DNA from: Lepeophtheirus salmonis
Taxonomy: Eukaryota; Arthropoda; Copepoda; Siphonostomatoida; Caligidae
Direction of reading: 5' to 3'
NCBI RefSeq assembly: GCF_016086655.4
Contig: NC_052137.2
Coordinates: 33,562,007-33,626,006 of the forward strand
Length of the DNA: 64,000 nt
The notes under the pieces were generated by a model. It saw nothing but the letters and a program-made list of their open reading frames with translations. It searched no databases and was not told the origin of the DNA. Of this stretch, positions 1-12,104 are shown piece by piece. The first letter of the stretch is position 1. Every line of letters starts with the position of its first letter. A program made the translations under genes and the position numbers.

Positions 1-564
1 TTTTGGGCAGAGCTTGTTTTTTTTTTTTGTACAAGTTTTAAAAGTTAAGACTTTTTTTCCTCGCCTTTGAACTATCTCAATTTTTTTTTCAGAAAGAAAA
101 CTCATTGAAAAAAGTTCATTTTTCAAGGCAAAAATTACTCCTCCTGCGGACGCCTTTGGTGTATGGATCAACAATACCAGGCTACCAGTATAAAAGTCCT
201 TTTGGAAACGGAGTATAAGTGTAAGATAACTATAGATATAAAATATATAGAGTGCACATATGCTGAGCAAAAGAAACAGACTTTTTTTTGAAAATTAAAG
301 TTAGTTGACCAAATCACTGGTAAAATATAATTATTTGAATCTCCATCACTCCAAAAATTTTAGGGAATTATCTATTCAAACTTAAGATTTCCAAAAAGAT
401 AGACATCACCAAATGTGAAATACAGTTAGGAACATACAAATATTTGAAGCACCCCCTGTTAGCATACCTATTTATTTCTACTACAATTTGAATGTTTTGG
501 TCAACTACGACGGAGTCTATCTCTTCTTCATATCATCACTCTACGTTCTTTATCGTTCTTAAGA
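1..564. other. AT-rich non-coding sequence
   Basis: No open frame, repeat or RNA gene could be supported here. The stretch holds A and T runs and leads into a foldback-like element. Confidence 0.5.
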
Positions 565-1285
565 AAACGTTTTTTCCATGGAACAATTTCCCGAATGACA
601 TTTTGCTGAAGGACAATTTTGGGAATGTACATTTGTCCAAAAGGTAATTTGCCGAAGCTCTAATTTAGACATTCGCCCGAAAAATTATTTTGTATATATT
701 GATATATAATTTAAAATGATAAATAGGTATTGTTCATTAATGAGTGTTGTTTTGGAGAAAAATATAACTATTTATTGATTATATTCATTAACGATCCTTT
801 ATAAACACAACACACTATTATAAGATGATAATGTAGTTCAAAAGAATATTAATTCTTAACGAAGAAGTGATTAGCATTTCTTCCATTCGAATCAAATATC
901 GTTTTTGCTTATTATTTAATTTATTGAAAGGACAATAACAGTAAGGATTCTAGCTACATTCGAACCATATACGACTGTGTTGTGTTTATTTAATGATCAC
1001 TAGTTAATCAAATTTAAAAAAATATATTCTTTTACAAATTAACACTAAATAGCTAACTTATATGAAATATAGGTATATTTATCATACTATTATTTTAAAT
1101 TGAATTAAAATATACAATCGTATCCATTAACATTTTAAATATTATTTTTTTGGCCAAATGTGCCAAATATTCCTTTGGTAAAATGTAAATTCGGTCAATT
1201 GTCTTTCGACAAATGTCATTCAGTAAATTTTTCTTCAGCAAAATATTTTTGTCTGATAGTCCGCTCACGGTTTTTATCTCTAACA
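565..1285. mobile_element. Foldback-like element F1
   Basis: The left part (about 570-690) is a string of degenerate short motifs of the form acatttgccgaa or caattttgctgaa. The right part (about 1140-1280) holds the same motifs in reverse complement. The AT-rich middle (about 700-1130) has no coding content. Long inverted ends built from short repeated motifs are the hallmark of foldback (FB-type) elements. The motif series and its inversion are seen directly; the class is inferred. No target duplication could be fixed because the ends are blurred. Two relatives lie at 38655-39330 and 62815-63056. Confidence 0.5.
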
Positions 1286-2687
1286 TTATAACTGAGGACT
1301 TTGTTTATTCATCAAAAAGAATACAAAATAGGAAATAAGCATGGCGTATCAAGTGAGGCTAGGGAATCAACAGCTGACATTAAAATACAGAGGGTATTTT
1401 TCTGTTAGTAAACGCCATGGAGTATGCAAGATGTGATAAAGGGTAAATAACTAAATACACATAAATGTACAAAAAAGTACACACACTTTTAAATACCTCC
1501 CCCCTCCTTCAACGTTTATGTAGATGTATTTCCCTTCCCTCATTTCATTACAATTTAATTAAAAAATTCTCTTCACGTAATTTGAATGCAAAAAGAATAT
1601 TTAAAGTTATGACGAAGAATTAAGTATCTAACTTGAGTACTATTTAAGAAATATATAATATATACCAGCTTTACATAAAATGAAATGTTTTTTTTTTTTT
1701 TTTTGCTATTTTAAAATATATATTTATATATAAGGAATGAAAAAGTACGAGGTAGAAAGTTAGGATAGAAACTTGAAGTTTATTTTGTCAGAAAATAAAA
1801 TATATATACATACCTATGAAAGAGAGTTTCCCCCCTCACTTCTTCAATATTTTATGTAGTTGCCTAAATGTAGATTTTTTTTCTTTTAAATACAAAGTTA
1901 GCAAATTCATGACATACAAATAAGTACAGCTTTATCGTAAAGAATAGTAACTAATATTTGTATTCTTTGTGTTCTACAGAGTAACTCAGGTTAAAATATT
2001 TTTTATTTTACTGACAAAAATATATATTGGAATGTGTCCTTTTTGACATAATGCACAAAACAAAATTTTGTAAGAAGAAATCAACTCTAAAATAATTCCC
2101 GAGCTGGAGAATCGGTATGGTACATCAAATGCCCGACTCCAACTTCAACACTTCATTTGATGATAGTACATTTTATAGCCAATATAAGTACTATTGAGTC
2201 TAGAGACTACAAATACAGATTTAATTTATAGTTGTAGTTAGTTATAAGTTATATGTTGTAAATAATTGTGCTATGTATAAACAAACATTTTTGAATATAA
2301 GATATTTAACAAGATGAGCAACAAATGATATGGATCAAAATCTATCTATTTCTAAATGATTTATAAGTTTCTGAACATAATTTATGTACTCAATAGAAAC
2401 AACTTACCCATGCAAAGTTACTCGATTCGCTGATAATATTGACTATTCATAAGACTAAGTAAGGAATACATAAGTATAGCTAATAGGTATCCCAACATCA
2501 TAATTTAGACTTTAGAGATGTTCGGGAATTGTGATTTTATAAACTATCTCTGGGACAACCGTTATTACTTACACATTTCAACAAACAAAGTATTAAAGTC
2601 CATGACAGGATACTGGTTGAATTAGGAAACAAGTTTATTGACTATTTATTATTAATTGAAATGTTTTATTCAATGCATCCAACCTAA
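1286..2687. other. AT-rich non-coding sequence
   Basis: No gene is seen. There is a T run near 1690-1704. A short segment around 2030-2060 (a gaatgtgtc element next to ctttttgaca) recurs near 4410-4430, so part of this stretch is probably an old dispersed repeat. Confidence 0.45.
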
Positions 2688-2688
2688 G

Positions 2689-3360
2689 AATTGATGGTAA
2701 GCTCCAGGCGGGCGTGGAATATACTGCAGCCCCTTTGGATTTACTCAGCGCTCATGGAGGCCCAGGGCATGTTGACAAAGGTCGTCAGGCCGCAGGTACT
2801 GTGTGATGTCTCCTGTAGGCCTTGGACTCCACGTGCACCTAGATGGAATAGTGTAGGGGGTTCACGTCTGGGCTCTGTAGTAGCCAGAAGTCCTTTGCCT
2901 AGAAAATCATGTTGGCCTGGAGCCACTCTTGGAGTTCCTTTGCGGTGTGGACAAGTGATACATCTTATTAGAACACCCAGGCAGAATTGCAACAATGTAT
3001 TTGATCCATGGTAGAACTTTGGTGCCAAGAATTTTGAGGCACTCATCAGCTTTCAACCTGTATCCTAAAAGGAACCACACGGTAAACATAGCCTTTCCGT
3101 TGGATGCAACCAGGGATAACATCATCACTCAAACAGGGTGTTTGGTGGTGAATACATATCGGTTCTCCTCTACTACATCTCCTAATATCACTACTTGATC
3201 ATTCTGCCTCTTGAAGACAGGGTCACCAGTAAGAGACTTTTCCTCAGAAAATTTTAGGATGAGTCTACAGGTTCCCTTGAGGCAGTTCAGGATATTTTTG
3301 CAGGCTCTACTTGTACTTTTCTCTGCTGTTTTGTCAACAAACGCCGCAAAATAAACCACA
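2689..3360 (-). pseudogene. Tc1/mariner transposase remnant (catalytic and C-terminal parts)
   Basis: Reading down the minus strand from 3359, one frame carries mariner-type catalytic-domain sequence: NILNCLKG, then FSEEKSLTGDPVFKRQND (the region of the first catalytic aspartate, here SEEK where families have SDEK), then TKHPV, a TGA stop, and MMMLSLVASNGKA in the same frame. It continues with GYRLKAD and TKVLPWIK. After a shift of frame the C-terminal third follows: KELQEWLQANMIF, a stop, LLQSPDVNPLHYS (the SPD motif with the third acidic residue), HVESKAY, and WASMSAE followed by an IQRGCSIFHARLEL-like end. The helix-turn-helix N-terminus is missing. At least three stops and several frameshifts show that it is dead. 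Such enzymes cut and paste DNA at TA sites. The superfamily call is secure; the subfamily is not resolved. Confidence 0.85.
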
Positions 3361-4909
3361 TAGACTTTCTTTCTAGGACAATGTTTTTCTTAGCAATGGA
3401 CAGCTAATTTTGTATTCGAAAACATTTCTCATAGAAAAATTGTGAAAAATAACCTGTCAAAATGTGCATAATAAAGATGAGTAAATGATCACGGTTAGCC
3501 AGGTTGAGCTCATTTGAAATTTATGAAGTAAACTTATTAATGTGTTAACTTAATAAGTTTCATAAATTAATAGTACTTAATACTTATAATATATAACCGT
3601 TGAGAAAGAAACTTTATGAACACTCAATGTAAGTCTTATAGTATAAATTAATAATTATTATGTTTTAATATCATAACTTATAATAATTTTTGTAGCCGGA
3701 GTCGGTACAAATTTTCCGACTACTAACTCCGGCTGCACCAAAAAAGGAACCGACTCTGCGCCCCCAAATAATTTACTCGAACCCCTTTACTTCGTGGTCA
3801 TATATGTGGTTTCGGTAGAGGTTGGTGACATCCTCGATGTACATATACCAGCAAGTTGAATGAAACGAACTTTGAATGTTTATTCTGCATGTAAGCTTCA
3901 AAATCTTCGTTCCATTTACTTTATTTTTGTGATTGAGTGAGATCCTCTAATATTTATGGTAAGAAAGTATCATTACCGATTGGTTTGGTATGGTCTCAAG
4001 GGTTCAAGTTGGATCATTGCTCTTACAAGAAGAGGAAAAGATTACTTCAAACTAGAGGCGATAATAGTAAGGACTCTAACGATAATATATGTAAGTAGAT
4101 CAAAGAGGACGCTTTTTCCTGTAGGTCTGAAAAAAACAAAAACATTTGGAGATATAAATGAGCTCAATTCACTTTTAAACTATATTACGCTTCATATTTT
4201 TATTGTATAAAGGTGTTCTCTCATTTTTTAACAACTATTAATATTTATTGCATTTTTAAAAAACTGAAGAAAACTTCATTCTTTTTTAACTTACTTTTAG
4301 TAGTTTTTAATGGTATGCATTTGACCTGGCCGTTTTTATAATAAAAAAATAGGTGACATTTTTTTAGGATAAATTTTTATATACTTTTTTGTTTTACAAT
4401 AAAAATATCAGAATGTGCTCTTTTTGACAAAATGATCACCAGCAAATGTTGTATTTTTTTTAATAACATTTATTTCCCTTTCTCACAAATTTATTAAAAG
4501 TTTGACAATAAACACGTTTTTTTACAGAAAATATGTATTAAATATTTGATAACATGTTTTTTGTCTAACGTATACTCTTTCGCCACACATCACAATATTC
4601 CTAACCCTGGCCCCTTTTTTACACAAAATGTACGTACTACATTTTACAATGTGTCGGGTTCTATTTTTTTAAGTTGGGGGCCTAGGGAAAATGCCCTCCA
4701 AATGCCTTACCCCTAAAACCGACAATGCATACTAGTAAATTAAGCTACAGGATTGTAAGTTAACTTGATAGTAGATCTTACAAAAAAAATTATTTAACAC
4801 AAAAATAATACCGACAGCATTGATGGTTCACAGATTTCTATAAAAGTTGGTACATAACAATCCCTTAATATTATGCATCGACAAAGTGGTTACTAGGGAA
4901 AAGTTTAGA
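3361..4909. other. AT-rich non-coding sequence
   Basis: No gene is recognised. A low-complexity patch at about 3695-3770 repeats the words ccggag, ccgact and ccggct, a degenerate GACTCC-type simple sequence. The plus frame at 3956-4210 (84 codons) has no recognisable domain and is treated as chance. Confidence 0.45.
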
Positions 4910-4914
4910 TTATC

Positions 4915-5212
4915 ATGAGTGAGCAAGAAGCTAAAAGGCATCGTTTCTCAGATTACCAAGATACTGGAGTTAATGTGAAGAAGATTCCGGACATTAAGTT
5001 TCCTAATGACTTATTTTGAGGTTGGCTGGGATAAAAAAAATGGAGAACACCTCTCCAGGATGTTAGAAAGTAGAGGGCATAATTTAAAGAGCGATACAAA
5101 GTTCTTGTTAAGTTTGGAAAATAATATAAAGTATGAAATTATTGATGTATTTCTGAATGCATCTTTGGAGTCCACGTTTTGCTGCCTTACCCTGTATATG
5201 TAGAGCACAGTC
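4915..5212 (+). pseudogene. Deleted mariner copy: N-terminal fragment plus right terminal inverted repeat
   Basis: A frame starting at the ATG at 4916 reads MSEQEAKRHRFSDYQDTG, which resembles the start of a mariner helix-turn-helix domain. It fades before 5020. About 190 bp later the sequence ends in ccacgttttgctgcc and ttaccctgta. The same end closes a better preserved mariner C-terminus at 21345. The copy thus looks like an internally deleted derivative: start of the gene joined to the 3' end. The terminal match is seen directly. The coding match rests on about 20 residues and is moderate. Confidence 0.5.
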
Positions 5213-5267
5213 CGTAGGTTGTTGATCGCTACTATAAATACATTTTCTTTACGTATGGCTATGTGAA

Positions 5268-5500
5268 CATATAGAGTGGGGAACCAAAACTTTGCACTAG
5301 CATTTAATTACGATTTTATAGCCGGTATTTTTAATTACGACGTTTCGTTCCACAACCAAAAAAAAGCTAAAAAAAGAAACAAGTTTTGTTTGTATCCTAT
5401 GTCTCTTAGAGTAACAATATCAGAGCAACAACCAAAAAGGCAACGTGTGTACAATCTCCTCCACGCCGGTTTCAGAGCCGAGAAGACTACATAGGTCGAT
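5268..5500 (+). pseudogene. Left end of a mariner copy with a helix-turn-helix fragment
   Basis: The segment begins gtggggaaccaaaac and runs through an untranslated leader that matches 43685-43840 and, more weakly, 34936-35050 in order and spacing. It reaches the coding stretch KRQRVYNLLHAGFRAEK (about 5440-5485). The same position at 43835 reads as VCNLIYAGFSAER and at 35065 as VCNILCNGVSAKEAAE, which is the first helix of a mariner DNA-binding domain. A stop follows within a few codons and no C-terminal part is seen. It is a 5'-end fragment, starting only about 60 bp after the right end of the previous remnant. Confidence 0.6.
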
Positions 5501-5599
5501 GGAGTGTCTTTCATTTTTTCAAACATGAACTAAAATCATGACTATTCATTAAAATCCCGAGCATTTTGGGCATTTAAAAAAAATTAAAAATCAAATTTG

Positions 5600-5975
5600 G
5601 CAAATTAAAGGATCTTATGGAGAAGAAGAGCTTAGCTGTCATGATATTTCATTAGATCAGCTGTGATGAGGAGGAGAGGGAGAAGGAAACAAACTAGCAC
5701 AAAGACAAGAATACTCCCAATGTCAAACTTGAATTCTACTCTAAATCTAACAGGAACGTGCAATTATAACCTAGCAACAAATCCTCAGGGCCACTCTCCC
5801 CCTCTTATGAGCACGCGCAAATGTTCAATCCAATTTCGTTTCCATCTATGCTTACTTGAATGTAGTCGAAAAGGAAGTTCACTCCTTAGAATTAAATCAT
5901 AATGATAACGGATAATAAAATAAAAAATAATCTTCAGTTTGCCAACTCCCAAAAAATGGCCATGTAAAAAATGCT
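5600..5975 (+). repeat. Dispersed repeat R1, copy 1
   Basis: It contains the R1 landmarks in order: gagcttagctgtcatga (5628), attagatcagctg, a caattct/tctaac block (about 5720-5750), the caacaaat block, atgagcacgc (about 5807), an aataata-rich block, and gccaactcccaaaa (about 5941). The same order recurs in many copies in this window. There is no coding potential. Confidence 0.65.
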
Positions 5976-6824
5976 AACAATTAACCTCGCTAATCATACC
6001 ATGAGTAAGCTGGCAGTAGTCAATGAGTCCTTTCGAAATAGACTTGTAGCCTAGATCTGTGACTCGTCTCCTCTTATATACAGTATTCCTTCTTTATTTC
6101 ATCACACTTTTCCATTTGTTCGTCTTTTTTTTATCTATAGGTGATATACAACAGTTACCAATCACCTGATTTTACCTATATACATTGCTTCAAAATGGGG
6201 TAAAAATAAGGAACCATATTTTTTGATTAGTTTTGATTTATATACTATATTTTTGAAAGTATATTTTTATTTATGAAATGAAAATGTCGTAAAAATTTAT
6301 ATTCGATTGAACAAATTAGTCAACACTAAAAAATATTTTATGAGTCAAAAGGGGAGTGTTTAGAAAGTATATAATATGTGAGACTTCAAATTCAAAAATA
6401 TGAACTTCAAATGATTAATTTTCTTCCTAATTTGAACATCCATTTTGAGTTATCTTTACTGGATCCATTTTTTTTTTTTTTTCTTATCTTTAAACGACTT
6501 AAAATTTAATAAATTCCCTTCTTGAGCAGTATTCAATTAGTTTCAAAAAATGAGACATACATTAGATTTTAGTTATAACTTAGAGCCCTGTAGAGTGTTT
6601 TTAATAGTGATGGGACGATTAAAAAAAATCCCAATCTCGATGCGATTCTAGTAAAAACTCCCAATACCGTTTCCAAATTCTTTAATATTTAAAATAATAT
6701 TTAAAAAATATCATTTTCCTATATATTTGTAATAATTACAATTAATAAAATAAATCCCTCTTCTTTATTTAAATTTATTTATATTACTGTTGAATTATAG
6801 TTGAAAATTGCTCCAAATCATGAA
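5976..6824. other. AT-rich non-coding sequence with a short repeat patch
   Basis: Bases 5995-6120 resemble 49305-49440 (gagtaagctggcagtagtc against gagtaaggtggcactagtc), so this is repeat-derived. Bases 6606-6675 hold gggacgatt and ccaatac-type words, also found at 36660-36765. No gene is seen. Confidence 0.45.
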
Positions 6825-7036
6825 CAGGCTGTTACTTTCGATTGGTTGTGAAGTCGTGCGGCACTCAATTTGCACACAGTTTTGGCTTCTCCAAATATTC
6901 CTGCAAGATTTGCCCAACAAGTTTTTTTGACACCTGTATGTAGAGTCTCAGCTATGAAGATCAACTTCACTTTACGATCATTCAAAATAATCATTATGTA
7001 TTTTTCGATAATTTCGTCGGTATCTGTCTCGTTGGA
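6825..7036 (-). pseudogene. Possible Myb/SANT-like DNA-binding fragment
   Basis: The minus strand from about 7036 to 6825 is open for about 70 codons without an ATG. It reads ETDTDEIIEKYIMIILNDRK near its start, followed by KKTCWANLAGIFGEAKTVCK and LSAARLHNQ. The spacing of the tryptophan, the WANLAGIFG core and the lysine-rich tail resembles Myb/SANT-like domains, which are common in transposon-derived and regulatory proteins. No catalytic partner was recognised next to it. The open frame is seen; the domain call is a weak inference and could be wrong. Confidence 0.3.
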
Positions 7037-7144
7037 CGGGTTTTTATTCCTTTAAAATTTGTTTTTTAGATCACCTATTAATTCTCCTTCTGATACATAA
7101 GATATCTTTCAATAATTAAAAAAAAAAAAACTCATTTCTTGATT

Positions 7145-7215
7145 TTTATCGCGCACGGAGACTTTGCCGAATCCCTTGTTGGTGAAAGCAACTTAGCCGA
7201 ATGCAATTTTGCTGA
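7145..7215. repeat. Solo tract of foldback-type motifs
   Basis: Short degenerate motifs ctttgccgaat, acttagccgaat and attttgctgaat follow each other at about 18-25 bp spacing. They match the ends of element F1 (565-1285). I found no inverted partner nearby, so this may be a solo end. Confidence 0.45.
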
Positions 7216-8479
7216 ATCACCACGAGAACCAATTTTTATCACATCGGAATAAATAATTAAATTCTATGGTACAATCATTTGTCCGCACCTTGTATGAAAA
7301 CTTTCTTGTAACTATTTACAAAGGAAAAAGTAACTGTTGTTATTTGTCTACATGCTTTGTTGAATTTAATAAGGAAAATAAATACAAATTTAATTTCCCA
7401 TTGGAATAGATGTAAAAATATATGTATTCCGTTTTAAAATGATAATATTGCAATTATGTTTAATAACATAAAACAAAATAAAATCTGACGAAAAAAATAG
7501 AATTTTGAAGAGAAATATTTTTTTTGACATACTTATAAGTCGTAAAAATATTAAGCATTTTTGAGTAATGCATAAATTATTAAAAAAAATTCTTCATTAA
7601 GTGTAACATTTAAACATACCTGAGGGAGCATTGAAAAATATTTTACTTGTCAGTAAGAATTTAGCACAAAGCAATAATTTCGCGTTTTGGAAAATGTAAT
7701 ATTATATATATAGTTACATGTTTTTTCTTTTTTTCTGAGTTTTACAACATCTTTAGATTTCCCTCTCAAAATCCCAAAAAAATATTTCATGCCTATTCTT
7801 CTTTCATTTTAATAATATATTCATATGTCATTTTTTATAAGCGTTTAAGCCTATTTTTGTATCGTTAATGAGCATTCCCCTCTTCAATTTTTGTTATTCA
7901 GGCTAGAGGAGGCTGAAATATTTATAAATATGTATACTATTAAGGTACTATTAATATTATACCAAACGAGAAATTAGTTCAGAAAAAGTATTAGACACTT
8001 AATGCTTTGGACAAACAAAGTTTGAAGATACAATATGTAATAAATTATTATTGCATCTGTAAAATCCCAAAATTTCAACATTTTTATAAAAATCATCATT
8101 AACTTAACTTCAATATCATAAGGATAGGCATTTCTTGTCAATGTCATTTAATACATACTCTTCTTTAAAAAGGAGTTAAAATTATACGAAGTTAAAAAAA
8201 ACTCTTTTATTATTTTATACACAGTGCAATAATTGGTACTAAATTTAAGAAGTGTTCAATAGTTACCCAGTTAAGGAGTTGGATAGTAATATTTCAAAGC
8301 TTTTAATGGTTTCTTGAGGTTCATTCGATTAATTTAGTATAATGGTGTATTAGTATAAGACATTTGAGGTTGAGTTTATATTATATTTATTATTAAGTTG
8401 ATATTAAACAAATCCATATCAAAAAATAACAAAATGACGTACTTACTTATAATATATTTCTACCCACAAAAAAAAAAGA
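7216..8479. other. AT-rich non-coding sequence
   Basis: No open frame, RNA gene or clear repeat structure was recognised in this stretch. Confidence 0.45.
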
Positions 8480-9000
8480 AAAAAAAGCCTGCTATTATTC
8501 AGAGTAATTAGGTATCGGCTAAAAGACAAACCTTGCTTTAATTATGTTGAAGGCCACTCCCCAACAAATCTTTGACTCCGTTTTTCATAAGCACGCCCCT
8601 ACGTAGCTACTCACTCAATACTTCTCTCCTCAAGAATAAAAAAATAATCATTACAGCTTGAGAAAAATATTACTTTAGCCATTTAACTTCACATTTATTT
8701 ATTTTAAATTTTATATAAAGTACTTCCCATATTTTGTTATTATATTATTGGTAGTACCAGGCATAGTCCATAGTAATTAGGGGTAGGCCCAGTAACTCCC
8801 CAAGAAATTCCCTAAGTTACTCTCACTTTTCCATGATCACAGTCACACTTAATTACTCAATATTAATATCAATTCATATAGCATGTTCTGTCCTCAAGAA
8901 TAAAAGCGTAATAATAAGACTTTGAGAAAAAAAAATTAACATGTTGAGATGACTTATGTCTTGAGTGTGCTCGCTAACAAAAACAAACAAAATTAGTATA
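8480..9000 (+). repeat. Dispersed repeat R1, two tandem 3' copies
   Basis: Two copies stand head to tail. The first (8490-8680) has cagagtaattagg, ataagcacgcc, then tctcctcaagaataaaa. The second (8748-9000) has ccatagtaattagg, a catgatcacag block, then tgtcctcaagaataaaa, ctttgaga, and a tail gtgtgctcgctaacaaaa that is also seen at 22910. Both lack the cttagctgtcatga 5' part. Confidence 0.6.
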
Positions 9001-9490
9001 GGATAGCCGTGTTTATATTTTATTCCAATCTTAATATATATTGTAAATCCTTAGTAATTATGATATACCTAAAATACCAATAAAAAACAGAAACAGTGTT
9101 CTTTGTAGATATGCAACCGCCTATAATAGTTTATTATTACGATTACATAATTATTTCTTAGATCTAAATTTATTTATGATATACATCATGAAGCACTATA
9201 TAAAGTGCGGCAGTGACTGTTTTTTCTACATTCATACAGACAGACAAACAAATTTTCCTTTATTAATTAGATATAGTTGTTGAGAATTGTTAAACGTTTA
9301 AAAGATTATATTCGCATTCAACCAATCAACGTTTAGAACATTAGTAATAGGGGGAGGGGGAGCAGGAAAAAGGCTCAAAATCATTTTGGTAATCTTCTGA
9401 TTTTTCCCAACTATGGAATTATTATTCAATAATTGTTGGGAATGTTTAAAAAAAGTTTACCCAGCGTTGCTTGAGCGGAGAAGGAAACGG
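9001..9490. other. AT-rich non-coding sequence
   Basis: No gene is seen. A G-rich patch (gggggaggggg) lies near 9350-9360. Confidence 0.4.
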
Positions 9491-9522
9491 GAAATCACAT
9501 TGACAATGGACAATGTGATTTC
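9491..9522. other. Perfect 12-bp inverted repeat (hairpin)
   Basis: The arms gaaatcacattg (9491-9502) and caatgtgatttc (9511-9522) are exact reverse complements around an 8-base loop, acaatgga. No adjacent gene or T run suggests a transcription terminator. It may be the core of a decayed palindromic element. Confidence 0.7.
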
Positions 9523-10744
9523 TTCCCAATGTTTAGACCTTCGGTGCAGGCGTGCATTAGGATATTGCGCTTGTATATTAAATGAAATGTATTATTTTAA
9601 ATTAAAAAAAATATATATAATAAACTTTAAATGACATACCAAAATAAATATGCATGAAAAAATTTGTGTAAATGAAAAGTCCCTCTATCATTTTGTCAAA
9701 AAATTGCCATATCAAAATACACAAAGAAAATTGCAAAAAACTGATTTGTACTAATTTTGTAAAAAAGTATTTAATAACATTTATTGTCATTGTAAAGAGG
9801 AATACAAATCTACCAAGATGTTTTTCGTTCTTGTAAAAACAAAAATGTTATGGAATATTGTTTCATCGAAAAAACAAAAATTATGTAATGAAATGTTCCG
9901 GAAATAATAAATACTCTTGCCTGGATGCATTGTGTTATGATATTTATTTTAAGAAATTGAAATATGACGTTTAAATAAAATAGAAATTGAAATATGACGT
10001 TTAAATAAAATAGAAAAAAAAATGACATTTATTTTTCAAAAGATGACAGATATTTCAGTTAAAAATTAATTTTATAGCACAAATTATATGCTAACAAATC
10101 TCCAAACAAATTTCTACAAAACTTTATTTCATTTATGTATCAAATATTTCATTGAAAATCCCTTTTTAGCACCAGAAAAAAAAAACCGAAGGTGCAATTT
10201 TCACCGATTTCTTTTTTTGTCAATAACTTTTTTCATTTTGAATGAATTTAGCAAACGTTTTTATTCGTATACAGTGTGGTCGAGCAAATCGTGTACAAAT
10301 GTATACTTGACGGATATATGTGTGTTTGGCAAGAACCATAAGAATTACAAGTTCAACATTTATATGTTTTTAAATATAAATAACAGTAGCTTGTAGAATA
10401 TTATCTTAAAGCTTATATGGAATGCATTTTTAATGAGGAACTCCTGTCCAAAGTCAGTCTACTTTTTTGTGTTAGTTATGCCTTTGACTGGGAAGTACTC
10501 CTCTATGAAGCTTACAATAGTAAGGTTCCTTTAATATGTTAGAAAACAAGAATTCAGCTGAGCATTGCCCCTGTTTGTGTCTAATTCGGCCGATGGACAT
10601 GGCTATCAGCTCCATTTCAGTTCAAATAGTCCGAAGATCAAGTTTGAGTTCTTGAGCCATATTTTTATTATTTTACAAAAACAAGTTTGGTCATCCTTAA
10701 TTTCAACTTTTAAAACAGGTTAAAATCTTGATTTTGCTTCATAA
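9523..10744. other. AT-rich non-coding sequence with one tandem duplication
   Basis: A 30-bp unit is perfectly duplicated in tandem at 9953-9982 and 9983-10012. Frames of 60-100 codons (for example 10088-10396 plus) are rich in Phe, Lys, Asn and Ile and show no domain, so they are judged to be chance in AT-rich DNA. Confidence 0.5.
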
Positions 10745-11560
10745 TTTTATTGATTTCTTGCTTCAGTCTGGAGATTTGGAGGCAGAGAGGGAAAGAGTTG
10801 CATTCCTTATAGGAGCTAATTTGTCAATTTCAAAGATCATCAACAAGGAGAAGTGCTTCAGAACTTTTATTTATCATGTCAAGGCTATGGTCAAGTCATG
10901 AAATGGCCCTCAGAGGTGATGGACAGAATAAAAAGCGGGCAGAACCTAAGTTAGCTGAGATCAATGCCAGAATCTATGAGAACCCCAAAATATTAATGGC
11001 CAACTTGGGAAAGGCCACAGGGTTGTCCAAAACTACTCCAATTGATGCAGTAAGAAACCTAGGGATCAAACACTACAAGAGAAGACTTCGGCAGCTCATT
11101 ACCAAGGCCATCATGGCAATGAGACTGACCAAAGGAAAATACTTTTGAACTGGATAAACGTTGTGTGCATCTTTAGTAATAAGAAGTTTTGAATTGTTGA
11201 CAGGCCAAAAATGCACAAAATGATTGTTATTTGGCCGTAAGTCCCAAAGAGGTTCCCCTATCAAAGAATCCAGCCGGGGTCATGATGTTGGGTGTGATGG
11301 CATCATTGGCAATGCAAGGCAATGCCTCGTTACTGGTTCCCAAAGGATCTCCAAATCAACACAGAGGTCTGAAGGTCATGAACGAGATCTTAAAACCTTT
11401 GCTGGACTAAACCTATCCTCAGGGAGGTTATGTTTGGATTCAGACCCCCCTTAAATCGGCATCCCTTCTTTGCCTCACAAGATTCAACAGAGGGGGCCCT
11501 CCAAGTTTCAGCAACGCAGGCCTAACGGTGTGGGCACTCATAAAGGGCACGCACACAAAC
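10745..11560 (+). pseudogene. Tc1/mariner transposase pseudogene, nearly full span
   Basis: This is the most complete mariner-type reading in the window. It begins with a helix-turn-helix-like stretch AERERVAFLIGANLSISKI (from about 10785), with a TFIYHVKAMVKS-type recognition helix. It continues with KNKKRAEPKL-like sequence in the frame 10876-11148, including NPKILMANLGKATGLSKTTP and HYKRRLRQLITK, typical of the second helix-turn-helix and linker. After a frameshift it reads LLNWI, then IFSNKKF (where families have FSDEK, so the first catalytic aspartate is replaced) and VDRPK. A further frame holds VMMLGVMASL (near 11282), VPKGSPN, and TYPQGGYVW near 11410-11440. Expected length is about 340 residues. 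At least four frame changes and several stops show that it cannot make protein. The subfamily is uncertain. Confidence 0.8.
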
Positions 11561-12104
11561 TCCGTTATATTACATATGGATATGACTAACAAATGAAATA
11601 AAATTTGGAAATAAACTCAAAAATAACAAAATAGATATTAGCTTTGTTTCATGTGTTCTTGATTTGACGTAAAATAAGGTAGGATGGAAATTGCTCAAAG
11701 ACTGCAAACATTTGATGAAAGAACATTTGCTATTTCATAAACATATTTTTCCAGGATATGTGCAATAAAATATCTGCTCAACGATGCATATATTATGTAC
11801 ATTAAAATGTTCTGTTGTTGAGTTGATTTTTTTTTTCACTCTACAAATATATTTCTGCTGGGGACAATCAAAAAACTTACATTACCAATATTTTTTTTTT
11901 AGTCTTTATTCATATCTTATGCACAAAACATAAAATTAATTTGATATGAATAACTAGAAGGAATTGTGTTACATTAACATAAATGAGAATTTTAGCCTAA
12001 AATTAGGCCTTCTAGTCTAGACCCACACCTAAAACCAATCAAACAATTGAATAAGACGACCAATAAATTATATAAAAACAGCCACATACTAAATACTTTT
12101 AAAA
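11561..12104. other. AT-rich non-coding sequence
   Basis: No gene or repeat unit is recognised. It follows the mariner pseudogene, and the exact terminal repeat of that element was not identified. Confidence 0.4.

Noticed and set aside
2691..3198. Plus-strand frames of 107 and 67 codons
   Set aside because: They lie antisense to the mariner remnant whose motifs read on the minus strand, so they are shadows.
9602..10396. Several 60-100 codon frames rich in Phe, Lys, Ile and Asn
   Set aside because: Composition is that of AT-rich DNA in translation; no motif, no partner frame and no repeat relation was seen.
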